A stretch of 64,000 bases of DNA from the NCBI GenBank assembly GCA_900539735.1, contig UQDE01000002.1, positions 1 to 64,000 of the forward strand, given 5' to 3'. This document shows, in pieces, positions 26,421 to 33,940 of the stretch. The stretch comes from an uncultured Collinsella sp. (lineage in GTDB: Bacteria; Actinomycetota; Coriobacteriia; Coriobacteriales; Coriobacteriaceae). Positions within the stretch are counted from its first letter, which is position 1; every line of letters begins with the position of its first letter. Both the position numbers and the translations under genes were made by a program. A model generated the notes under the pieces. That model was given only the letters and a program-made list of their open reading frames with translations, was not told the origin of the DNA and made no database searches.

Positions 26421-26654
26421 ATGAACACGATGACTGACGCTGCTGGCAAGGTCTGGAGCTGGGCTGTTTGCCAGTCAATTCGCGCTCGCCAGCATGCCGG
26501 GGAGCTACTGCAGGAGGAGAGTGCGCAGGGCACCACCGAATACGCCATCTTGGTCGGCGTGCTCGTGGTGATCGCCATCATTGCCATTGTCGCATTTAAG
26601 GGCAAGGTCCAAGATCTATGGAACGCTATCAGCGAGGGCATCAACAGCCTGTAG
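26421..26654 (+). CDS. flp: Flp-type major pilin
   Basis: A 77-residue pilin precursor and the likely structural subunit of the pilus. The processing site is ESAQG|TTEYAILVG: Gly at -1 and Glu at +3/Tyr at +4, matching the Flp Glu-Tyr signature, then a hydrophobic helix (AILVGVLVVIAIIAIVAF). The leader is about 37 residues, longer than the usual Flp leader of 10-25. The mature protein would be about 40 residues. GGAGG sits seven bases before the start. No prepilin peptidase gene is in the window. Confidence 0.9.
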   Translation: MNTMTDAAGKVWSWAVCQSIRARQHAGELLQEESAQGTTEYAILVGVLVVIAIIAIVAFKGKVQDLWNAISEGINSL

Positions 26655-27181
26655 AGGGTAGGCGGCCTGTCGGCGCACTGCTGGTGTTTGCCTGTGTGGT
26701 TGTGGCGGTGGCAGTGGCGGTTTGGGGGCTAAACGCCGCGCGGCAGCAGCGTCCTGGGGCCGCCTTCGATTCGGGCTCAGATTCGGCGGTGGCGTCTCAA
26801 AAAGATGAGATGCGAGATGCGGACGATTCGGATGTCGCTGTCACGGCGCAAACCTTTCTGCGGATGCTCGACAAGCGGTCTGGCACTGCGACGGATTCGC
26901 CTGAGGACAACGCGATTGCGGTCCGGCTTGCATGGTCCGAGGACCGACCGATGACCGAGGCAGCGGCGGATATGTTACGCGCCTACCGCGAGGTGCCAAC
27001 GGCCCAGCTCGCCCTGAGCGGCTATCTCGATATTAAGGGTAACGTATGGGGCGCCATTGTGCGCGATGGGCGCGGCTGGGTCGATATGGTGACGGTTGCC
27101 GCGGATACTGGCGATGCTTCGTGTCGTCTGCGCGCGGTGCGCCTGGCCCCGCAAACAATAAGCTCAAAGGAGGGGTCGTGA
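26618..27181 (+). CDS. Tad-locus membrane-anchored protein of unknown function
   Basis: A 187-residue protein with one N-terminal helix (PVGALLVFACVVVAVAVAVWG, about 17-38) and a polar outer domain containing DVAVTAQTFLRMLDKRSG and GYLDIKGNVWGAIVRDGRGW. I do not recognise the family. It overlaps flp by 37 bases in another frame, yet codon use is normal and it fills the gap between two pilin genes, so I take it as real. Topology suggests a pilus accessory protein anchored in the membrane. Confidence 0.6.
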   Translation: MERYQRGHQQPVEGRRPVGALLVFACVVVAVAVAVWGLNAARQQRPGAAFDSGSDSAVASQKDEMRDADDSDVAVTAQTFLRMLDKRSGTATDSPEDNAIAVRLAWSEDRPMTEAAADMLRAYREVPTAQLALSGYLDIKGNVWGAIVRDGRGWVDMVTVAADTGDASCRLRAVRLAPQTISSKEGS

Positions 27182-27182
27182 A

Positions 27183-27401
27183 ATGCATGACGTCCTGCGC
27201 GAGGAATCTGCCCAGGCGACGGTCGAATACGCCATCGTCACGGTGGCGCTGTTATCGATCGTGCTGGCGATTGCGGGGCTTTGGCGTGCTGGCACCGATG
27301 GGCACTTGGCGGCGCTGGTTGAGCGGGCGGCATCCCATGGCGTTGCCTCGACGTCGGTTATCGACGCCGCTGCGGGCGCTAAGGACATTGCGTTGTATTG
27401 A
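27183..27401 (+). CDS. Small pilin-like protein of the Tad locus
   Basis: A 72-residue protein with the pattern EESAQATVEYAIVTVALLSI near the N-terminus: a prepilin-like site with Ala instead of Gly at -1, Glu-Tyr, and a hydrophobic helix. It differs from Flp by a longer C-terminal part (about 45 residues). It may be a minor pilin. An AGGAG site upstream overlaps the stop of the previous gene by a few bases. Confidence 0.7.
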   Translation: MHDVLREESAQATVEYAIVTVALLSIVLAIAGLWRAGTDGHLAALVERAASHGVASTSVIDAAAGAKDIALY

Positions 27402-27873
27402 TATCGCGCGCGAGGACCGGGCGCAGTCTACGGTCGAGGCTGCTTTTTTGCTGCCGACGTTTCTGATGCTCATTCTTCTCGCACTGCAACCGGTGTGTTT
27501 GCTCTATACGCGCGCGGTCATGGAGTCTGCCGCTGCCGAGACCGCGCGGCTCATGACCACGACGACGGCGGAGGACGACGATCTTAAGGAGTTCACCCGC
27601 CGCCGGCTTGCCGCAGTGCCCAACGTTTCGATCTTTCATGCCGGCGGGCCGTTGTCGTGGGATATCGAGCTTGGCCGGGCCGGTGCGGGTGGCGTCTCGT
27701 CCGTGTCCGTTTCCGGCGAGGTCAAGCCGTTGCCTGTGATCGGTGCGTTTGCGCAGGCTATGGGTGGTACCGCCGAGGGCGGCTACGTTGAGCTCAAGGT
27801 CGATGTCTCGTATCAATCGCGTCCCGAATGGCTGGAGGGAGATTATGATTCGTGGATTGCTGCATGGGATTAA
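27388..27873 (+). CDS. TadE-like minor pilin
   Basis: A pseudopilin of about 161 residues with a TadE-like N-terminal segment: EDRAQSTVEAAFLLPTFLMLI followed by a hydrophobic run and a predicted outer domain. The frame is open back to 27046, but that part overlaps two other genes. TTG 27388, with TAAGGA just before it, gives a sensible short leader (RCIDIARE). The TTG start and 14-base overlap with the upstream gene are inference. Confidence 0.7.
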   Translation: MRCIDIAREDRAQSTVEAAFLLPTFLMLILLALQPVCLLYTRAVMESAAAETARLMTTTTAEDDDLKEFTRRRLAAVPNVSIFHAGGPLSWDIELGRAGAGGVSSVSVSGEVKPLPVIGAFAQAMGGTAEGGYVELKVDVSYQSRPEWLEGDYDSWIAAWD

Positions 27874-29998
27874 GCGTTTCTGGTCTAGATGCGTTTTGAC
27901 GCGCCGTCCGAGCTGCCATCGCAAACGAGGCGGCTTTATGGGCCGCGCCGGTGTCGATCTGTTTATCGAAGACGGTGCCTACACCACGCTTTCTTCTGCC
28001 GTGGTCATCCTAGTGGTGCTCACGTTGTTGTTTTCGTCGACCGCGGCGATATGGAGCATGTCGCGTGCCGGGGATACCCAGGTGGCGGCCGATAGCGGCG
28101 CGCTGGCGGGTGCCAACGTAGTGTCGTCCTATCACACGGCTGCCACGGTGGTTGATGCGAGCATCTTGAGTCTGGGGCTGGCGGGGTTTGCCACAATCGG
28201 GACGGGCCTGGTCGCCATCCTCATCCCAGGTGCCGAATCAGTTGCCGGCAATATGGTCGACACCGGGATTGAGATCATTAAAACGCGCAACAAGTTTGCC
28301 AAAAGCGCATCGGAAGGCTTACAGAAAATTGAGACGGCTCTGCCGTATCTGATCGCCGCGCGTGCCACGCAGGCGGTGTCGGCGCAGGATACCGATAGTG
28401 TGACCTATACCGGCACGGCGCTTGCCGTGCCCAGGACATCCGAGTCGGACTTCGCTGCGCTCAAAGGGTCCGAGATCTCGACCGATACCATTAAAGACAC
28501 ATCAGATGATTTAGAGCGTGCGGCCGAGGAGCTGCGGAAGGCCTCGGAGGAGACGGCGAAGGCTAAAGAGCGCGCTTGGCTGGCGGATTGTGGCGGGTCG
28601 GACGAGAGTTCGATTGGCAAGTACTCGTGTATGTGGGAGCGTGCGAAAAAACTAGCAGAACTATCTGACAGCCAGAACCGTCATGAAAAGTCGAGCATCA
28701 CATGGGAGCCGCAAATAGCGCTCGATCGCGCGAAAACCTATTACCGACAGCGCTTGGCGAATGAAAAACCTCAGGGATCGAGCGTCGAGATGAAAGCGCA
28801 GTCAGCCGCTCGAAAAGCGTTCTATGCCTATGCGATTGAAGAGGTCGATCGAGCATACATAAAAGATGATGGCGAACGGTTTTCTGCCTATATCCCACTA
28901 TTGCCGCGTGTCCCAAACGAGGTGCGGCCGACCGAACTTTACACCGATGCCGCATGGCCTGTAAGCAACAACGACGGCAGAACATACCTGCATTATGGAG
29001 TCGAATGCCCCGTCTATCAGAAAGGGACTCCGAGTGGGCTGGCATCTGTTGCTGATTATGATGGTCGTGATACATGCGAAGCGTGCGGCTTCGGCGTGGT
29101 TACGCTTGGAAGCGCCCTCATGCCGCCATCGTTCATCGAAAACGGCTTCGAGTACCACTTTGACAAGTTCAAAGAGGCTCTGGAAGACTACGTCGACTGC
29201 CGCAACAAAGAACTCGAACTTGAGCGTCAGACCGAGGATGAGGCCGACCGTGCGGGCAATGCTTTTGACCAGGCCATTAAAGCGCTTTCGGGCAAGCGTC
29301 CGCGTATCGCTCCGCCCGGTCGCAACGGCGTGGTCGCCTTTGCGGTTTCGGGTGCCATCTCGAGCCCCGATGAGCTCAACTCTTCGTTTAACACGGCAGT
29401 CAGGCTTGGCGATCGCGGTGCTATTTCTGCCGCGGTGCTGGCGCCCGATGAGACGACGGCGCAAAACAACGTGCTTTCGCGATTTTTCTCGACATTGAAG
29501 GAACGCTCGGGCGGCGTTGCCGGCGTACTCGATGGCGTCATGGATGTTTGGGGACGGCTGCTTGTGGGATACGGAGACATCCAAGGTTCGGCCGACGAAC
29601 TTATGGACGAGATGATTAAGGGCCTGGGAGGGGGCAGCGGCGCGTTGGGCTCCATCGCATCGTGGCTCGGCGATACCGTTTCGGCGTCCGTGGCGGCGTT
29701 GGGCCTGGAGCCGTGCGACTTGCGCCTGCGAAAGCCGGTGCTGACCGATTCCGCCAATGTCATTAAGAGTCCGGGGTCTGACATTGCGGGTCTCTCTCAA
29801 GCGCAAGACAAACTGCGAAGTATTCCGTTGGGCGTGACCGATCCCAAGGCGCTTTGCGAGGCATTGGAATATCAAGTCGAACGCACCATTAGCGGTACGG
29901 TGTTCACACTTGCGGAGATTCCTTTGCCCGGCGGCGGCTCCATCCCGCTCACCGTCGATGTCGCCACGCTGGTTGGCGCTCTGGGCGGTGGGTCGTAA
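27845..29998 (+). CDS. Large TadG-like pilus-locus protein
   Basis: A 717-residue protein anchored by one helix near residues 52-75 (LSSAVVILVVLTLLFSSTAAIWSM), then AGDTQVAADSGALAGANVVSS, the Ala-Asp-rich stretch typical of TadG/TadE-type proteins. A second hydrophobic stretch (about 105-130) follows. The outer part includes a long charged helical region (about 210-310) and Cys motifs (CEACGFG and nearby). It may cap the pilus or form an adhesin; that is inference. Bases 28560-29000 are less GC-rich than the flanks, suggesting a recombinant segment. GGAGGGA fixes ATG 27845. The stop overlaps the next start (TAATG). Confidence 0.65.
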   Translation: MIRGLLHGIKRFWSRCVLTRRPSCHRKRGGFMGRAGVDLFIEDGAYTTLSSAVVILVVLTLLFSSTAAIWSMSRAGDTQVAADSGALAGANVVSSYHTAATVVDASILSLGLAGFATIGTGLVAILIPGAESVAGNMVDTGIEIIKTRNKFAKSASEGLQKIETALPYLIAARATQAVSAQDTDSVTYTGTALAVPRTSESDFAALKGSEISTDTIKDTSDDLERAAEELRKASEETAKAKERAWLADCGGSDESSIGKYSCMWERAKKLAELSDSQNRHEKSSITWEPQIALDRAKTYYRQRLANEKPQGSSVEMKAQSAARKAFYAYAIEEVDRAYIKDDGERFSAYIPLLPRVPNEVRPTELYTDAAWPVSNNDGRTYLHYGVECPVYQKGTPSGLASVADYDGRDTCEACGFGVVTLGSALMPPSFIENGFEYHFDKFKEALEDYVDCRNKELELERQTEDEADRAGNAFDQAIKALSGKRPRIAPPGRNGVVAFAVSGAISSPDELNSSFNTAVRLGDRGAISAAVLAPDETTAQNNVLSRFFSTLKERSGGVAGVLDGVMDVWGRLLVGYGDIQGSADELMDEMIKGLGGGSGALGSIASWLGDTVSASVAALGLEPCDLRLRKPVLTDSANVIKSPGSDIAGLSQAQDKLRSIPLGVTDPKALCEALEYQVERTISGTVFTLAEIPLPGGGSIPLTVDVATLVGALGGGS

Positions 29999-30474
29999 TG
30001 AGTATCCGCATGCGTCTGCGCGAGGAGCGCGCCCAAGCGACGGTGGAGATGGCAGTGGTTACGCCCGTTTTGCTGGTGCTGGCACTCATCGTGTACAACG
30101 TCATGGTCTTTGCCAGCGCTGTCGCGCGCTTCGACCGCGTGGTGCCCGACATCGTGTTGGCGCACGCCGTGGCGTCGGAGGGGGAGGGCGACGAAAGCTC
30201 TGCCGATGCCTCGGCGACGGTTCAGACTCAAATTCTGAATGCCATGGAAGGCTATGACTTGCAGATCGAAGTGTCGAGCGAGCAAGGCGCGAAGGCATTG
30301 GATGGTGGCCTGCTCTCCCTATCCGGTACGTTTAGGACCTACACCTGCACCATGCACTATGAGCCGTGGCCGACTTCTCTCAGCATCGCTGGCGTTCCGC
30401 TGGGGGCGCCGACAACGTTGTCGCACGAGCGTGCGGTGACGGTCGATCCATGGCGTCCGGGGGTGGTCATGTGA
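29998..30474 (+). CDS. TadE-like minor pilin
   Basis: A 158-residue pseudopilin with the same N-terminal pattern as its neighbours, EERAQATVEMAVVTPVLLVLA, and a predicted extracytoplasmic C-terminal domain. One-base overlap with the preceding gene and a four-base overlap with the next (GTGA) place it firmly in the pilus operon. The repeated A-Q-x-T-x-E signature suggests a common processing enzyme for several locus products. Confidence 0.75.
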   Translation: MSIRMRLREERAQATVEMAVVTPVLLVLALIVYNVMVFASAVARFDRVVPDIVLAHAVASEGEGDESSADASATVQTQILNAMEGYDLQIEVSSEQGAKALDGGLLSLSGTFRTYTCTMHYEPWPTSLSIAGVPLGAPTTLSHERAVTVDPWRPGVVM

Positions 30475-30830
30475 CCGCGGTCTCGTCCTACATCGCCTAC
30501 GCGCGGGCACTCAACAGGCTGGGTTGGACGCCGGCCGAGTTTGTGGTGGCGGAGTCGTTTGTCGTGCGCCTGCGCGGCATGCTGGGACGGCGTCCGGTTG
30601 CCGCCAACGGCCTGCCGCTCGTCATGGCGTTTCCACGCTGCTCTTCGGTCCATACGTGTTTTATGGCCTATCCCATCGACATCGCCTTCATCGATCGCGA
30701 CGGCAATGTCCTCGCGCGCTACGAAAACGTCCGTCCTTGGCACATGTGTTCCTGTCCCGGTGCCTGGGCGGTATTGGAACGCCCTTCAATCCTCGCTACA
30801 CCTCCCGCCCTCCAACAAGTACCGGCGTAA
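30471..30830 (+). CDS. DUF192-family protein at the end of the pilus operon
   Basis: A 119-residue protein of the DUF192 family. It has RLRGMLGRRP, FPRCSSVHTCFMAYPIDIAFID and VRPWHMCSCPGAWAVLE, the conserved core of that family. Function is unknown. Members are usually secreted or lipid-anchored in Gram-negatives, but no signal peptide is visible here. GTG 30471 overlaps the preceding TadE-like stop, so cotranslation with the pilus genes is likely. Location suggests a link to the pilus, not proven. Confidence 0.75.
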   Translation: MTAVSSYIAYARALNRLGWTPAEFVVAESFVVRLRGMLGRRPVAANGLPLVMAFPRCSSVHTCFMAYPIDIAFIDRDGNVLARYENVRPWHMCSCPGAWAVLERPSILATPPALQQVPA

Positions 30831-30889
30831 GAGATTGGCGACGGCGGACTTTCGTCATACGAAATTGGGTAAGATGGAGGAGAAGATGC

Positions 30890-31156
30890 ATGGATGTTGA
30901 GATCCATCCGAACGCCAAAAAACACTTGACGGAAAAGCAGGTGCTTGGTGCCTGGTTCGCGGTTACTGAGTGCATTCGCCGCGAGTCGGAGGACGAGCCG
31001 CCGAGATGGCTTGCCATTGGATGGCTTCCAGATGGTCGAAGTGTGGAACTTGTTGCGGTCGAACTAATTCGTGGATGGCTCATTATTCATGCCCTGTCTC
31101 CGGTTCAGAAGAAATTCTGGCAAGAGATCGAGCGAGCTCAGCAAAGGGGTCGATGA
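30890..31156 (+). CDS. Putative BrnT-like/RelE-fold toxin
   Basis: An 88-residue protein with EIHPNAKKHLTEKQVLGAW, then alternating strands (RWLAIGWLPDGRSVELVAVELIRGWLIIHALSP). The pattern of an N-terminal helix, central beta strands with GxxxDGR and a C-terminal K-rich helix resembles compact RNase toxins of the BrnT/RelE fold, but I cannot assign a named family with certainty. Its ATG follows GGAGGAG. It overlaps the next gene, a ribbon-helix-helix-type protein, by one to four bases. Toxin-before-antitoxin order is as in BrnTA. Confidence 0.55.
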   Translation: MDVEIHPNAKKHLTEKQVLGAWFAVTECIRRESEDEPPRWLAIGWLPDGRSVELVAVELIRGWLIIHALSPVQKKFWQEIERAQQRGR

Positions 31157-31440
31157 TGGGCAAGACGTATACGGCCGCTAATGGTCAGGTTGTAACGGAT
31201 GAAATGATTGACGCGTGGTGCGAGTCGTACGAGCGCGGAGAGTTTCCGGATGGCGAACACACCGTTGGTGGAATCGTGCATGGACGGCCCCCGCTCTCAG
31301 GTGAGGGGACGGCAACGCTGTCGGTCAAGATTCCTCTGGGAATGAAGGAGGCCATTCGTCGACGGGCGGCTGCCGAGGGGATGACGCCAAGTGAGTTTGC
31401 CCGTGCGGCTCTGAGTGAAAAACTTCTTGCTGCCGGCTGA
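31156..31440 (+). CDS. Putative ribbon-helix-helix antitoxin
   Basis: A 94-residue protein. The C-terminal half, TLSVKIPLGMKEAIRRRAAAEGMTPSEFARAAL, has the strand-helix-helix layout of RHH DNA-binding antitoxins. The N-terminal part (VVTDEMIDAWCESYERGEFPDG) is common in actinobacterial RHH antitoxins. ATG 31153 and 31156 are adjacent; the second is better spaced from AAAGGGG. The pair likely autoregulates. Confidence 0.65.
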   Translation: MGKTYTAANGQVVTDEMIDAWCESYERGEFPDGEHTVGGIVHGRPPLSGEGTATLSVKIPLGMKEAIRRRAAAEGMTPSEFARAALSEKLLAAG

Positions 31441-31503
31441 TGCCTCTGACGTGCCGATTTATAGAACCGAGGCTGTGCTCAAAAACTTTTTTAAAATTCT
31501 CGG

Positions 31504-31531
31504 TTGACCGGAACGCGTCCTTGGTTATACT
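31504..31531 (+). promoter_or_regulatory. tRNA-Phe promoter
   Basis: TTGACC (31504-31509) and TATACT (31526-31531) with a 16-base spacer, about 32 bases before the tRNA. Confidence 0.8.
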
Positions 31532-31563
31532 AATCAAGCCTTGAAACAAGGCACACCTCAAAT

Positions 31564-31636
<73 letters not shown>

Positions 31637-31649
31637 CCTTGAATTGACT

Positions 31650-31680
31650 AGGACCTCTGCAAAGGGGTCCTTTTCTTTTA
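31650..31680 (+). terminator. tRNA-Phe terminator
   Basis: A nine-pair stem from AGGACC to GGTCCT with a GCAA loop, followed by TTTTCTTTT. Confidence 0.85.
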
Positions 31681-31924
31681 TGTGGACCCGCGGAAAATGC
31701 ATCCCAGTCTTTTGCGAAAAACGGGACGCGCTTTCCGGCGCTTACTTCCGACGTGCGTGCACATCTCGGCGCGCCATCTCGGGCCCGCTCAGACATTCCT
31801 CCCGCTTTTGCGCCACTTTACAGGCCGTTCGGTCGTCTGTCCGCACGCGCGGGTATACTCAAAACGATACTTTTCCTATGCAATACGATGCAGGCTCGGC
31901 CTGCACGATCCGAAGGGGGCAGTG

Positions 31925-32986
31925 ATGGAGAGGATACTCGGCGTTAATCTCTCTGGCTGGTTTATTCCCGAGCCTTGGGTGACCCCGTCGCTATACGCGG
32001 CGACCGGTGCATCCAACGCGGCCGAGCTGCAGGAGGCCATGGGCACCGCCGCCTATAACGAGCGCATGCGCCGTCATTACGAGACGTTTGTGAGCGAGGA
32101 CGATTTCCGTCGCATGGCGCAGATCGGCCTCAACGCCGTGCGTCTGCCGGTGCCCTGGTATGCCTTTGGCTCGCAGGAGTCCGATGCGTCCTACATCTCG
32201 GTTGTCGACTACATCGACCGTGCAATTGAGTGGGCTGCCAAGTACAACATTCGCGTGCTGCTTGACCTGGCGACTGTGCCCGGTGGCCAGGGCGATTCCA
32301 ACGATTCGCCCGCCACGCCGGAGGCTGTTGCCGAGTGGCATTCGTCCACTAACGGCCGCCATGTCGCACTCGACGTGCTCGAGCGCTTGGCCGAGCGTTA
32401 CGGCGAGGCCGAGAGCCTGCTGGGCATTGAGCTGCTGGATACGCCGCAGATGAGTGTCCGCAAGAGCCTCTTTACCATGACGGATGGCATTCCGGCCCAC
32501 TACCTGCGCAATTTCTATCGCGATGCCTACGAGCTCGTTCGTTCGTATATGCCCGAGGATAAGATCGTCGTCTTCTCGTCGTCGGGGCATCCCAGCGAGT
32601 GGAAGCATTTTATGCGCGGCGCCAAGTACAAGAACGTCTACATGGACCTTCACTTGTACCATTACCGCGACGAGCATGCGCTCGACATCACGAGCCCTCG
32701 CGGGCTGACGACGGCGATTTCGCGTAACAAGCGCGAGCTCAAAGAAGCGATTTCGACTGGGTTCCCCGTGCTGGTGGGCGAATGGTCGGGCGCGGCGATC
32801 TTTGCCAACTCGTCGGTTACGCCTGAGGGCCGCAATGCCTACGAGCGCGTGTTTATCGCCAACCAGCTGGCTTCGTTTGCGCCGGCTGCCGGTTGGTTCT
32901 TCCAAACGTGGAAGACCGAGAAGCGCATTGCAGCATGGGACGCCCGCGCGGTGCTCGGTACGCTCGAGCGCGGCATGATTGAATAG
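31925..32986 (+). CDS. GH5-family protein lacking the canonical acid/base glutamate
   Basis: A 353-residue TIM-barrel protein of glycoside hydrolase family 5, nearest in character to exo-beta-1,3-glucanases: NLSGWFIPEPWVTPSL at the start, GLNAVRLPVPWYAF, LGIELLDTPQ, YMDLHLYHY and FPVLVGEWSGA. In active relatives the fourth strand ends IELLNEP; here it is IELLDTP (Asp172-Thr173), so the acid/base Glu is replaced by Thr. The nucleophile Glu286 (GEWSG) is kept. No signal peptide is visible, so it is probably cytoplasmic. It may be non-hydrolytic or act on a substrate with an assisting group. ATG 31925 follows AAGGGGG. Confidence 0.8.
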   Translation: MERILGVNLSGWFIPEPWVTPSLYAATGASNAAELQEAMGTAAYNERMRRHYETFVSEDDFRRMAQIGLNAVRLPVPWYAFGSQESDASYISVVDYIDRAIEWAAKYNIRVLLDLATVPGGQGDSNDSPATPEAVAEWHSSTNGRHVALDVLERLAERYGEAESLLGIELLDTPQMSVRKSLFTMTDGIPAHYLRNFYRDAYELVRSYMPEDKIVVFSSSGHPSEWKHFMRGAKYKNVYMDLHLYHYRDEHALDITSPRGLTTAISRNKRELKEAISTGFPVLVGEWSGAAIFANSSVTPEGRNAYERVFIANQLASFAPAAGWFFQTWKTEKRIAAWDARAVLGTLERGMIE

Positions 32987-32992
32987 GTTGAT

Positions 32993-33871
32993 ATGACGCA
33001 AAACAGCGCCCATACGGGCAAACTCTATGTGGTCGGCACGCCCATCGGCAACCTGGGCGACCTGTCCCCGCGCGTTGGCGAAGCCTTTGCCGCTGCCGAT
33101 GTCATCTACTGCGAAGACACGCGTGTGACGTCAAAGCTGCTGATGCACCTGGGCATTTCCAAGCCGCTTGTCCGTTGCGACGAGAATGTGATCGCCAGCC
33201 GCGCCGCCGGCCTGGTCGACCGTCTGCTGGCGGGGGAGACCCTCGCCTTTGCCTCGGACGCCGGCATGCCGAGCGTGTCCGATCCCGGCCAGGCGCTAGT
33301 TGAGGCGGCGCGTGAGGCCGATGTGCCCGTCGAAGTTATTCCCGGGCCCTCTGCTTGCGTCACGGCGCTTGTTTCGTCCGGCATTCCCTGCGAGCATTTC
33401 TTCTTCGAGGGCTTTTTGGGCCGAAAGCACGGTGACCGCGTGCGCCGTTTGCAGCGCCTTGCCGTGGTGCCCGGCGCGCTCATCTTCTACGAGTCTCCAC
33501 ATCGCATCGTGGCGACGCTCGAGGCCGTGGTGGAGGTCTTTCCCCAGCGTGAGGTTGCCGTCTGCCGCGAGCTCACCAAGCTGCACGAGGAAGTCTTGCG
33601 CGGGCCCGCTGCCCAGCTTGCCGAGGAGCTGCGTGCTCGCGGCGAGGTAAAGGGCGAGATTGCGCTGGTCATCGCGCCGCCGAGCGAGGATGAGGAGGCC
33701 GGTGCCGTGCCGGTTGGCGCCGCGGCAGCGGATCACGACGAGGCCCTGCGCGAGGATATCCGCGCCGCGCTCGAGGAGGGGGAGCCCGCGTCTGCAGTGG
33801 CCAAGCGCCTGTCTCAGAAGTATTCGCGCCGCAAGCGCGATGTCTATGCCATGGTGCTCGATATGCAATAG
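32993..33871 (+). CDS. rsmI: 16S rRNA (cytidine1402-2'-O)-methyltransferase
   Basis: Methylates the ribose of C1402 in 16S rRNA using S-adenosylmethionine. The 292 residues start TGKLYVVGTPIGNLGDLSPR, the diagnostic RsmI opening, with EDTRVTSKLL, ASDAGMPSVSDPG, and VIPGPSACVTALVSSG, all tetrapyrrole-methylase fold motifs. A short helical C-terminal domain follows (about 235-292, SAVAKRLSQKYSRRKRDVYAM). It starts six bases after the GH5 stop, so the two may be cotranscribed although functionally unrelated. Confidence 0.95.
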   Translation: MTQNSAHTGKLYVVGTPIGNLGDLSPRVGEAFAAADVIYCEDTRVTSKLLMHLGISKPLVRCDENVIASRAAGLVDRLLAGETLAFASDAGMPSVSDPGQALVEAAREADVPVEVIPGPSACVTALVSSGIPCEHFFFEGFLGRKHGDRVRRLQRLAVVPGALIFYESPHRIVATLEAVVEVFPQREVAVCRELTKLHEEVLRGPAAQLAEELRARGEVKGEIALVIAPPSEDEEAGAVPVGAAAADHDEALREDIRAALEEGEPASAVAKRLSQKYSRRKRDVYAMVLDMQ

Positions 33872-33940
33872 ATGGAGGATATCCAGCCCTTGCGCTAGAA
33901 TCATCCTCTGTATGCAACGTTTTTCTGGAGGACAAACCCC

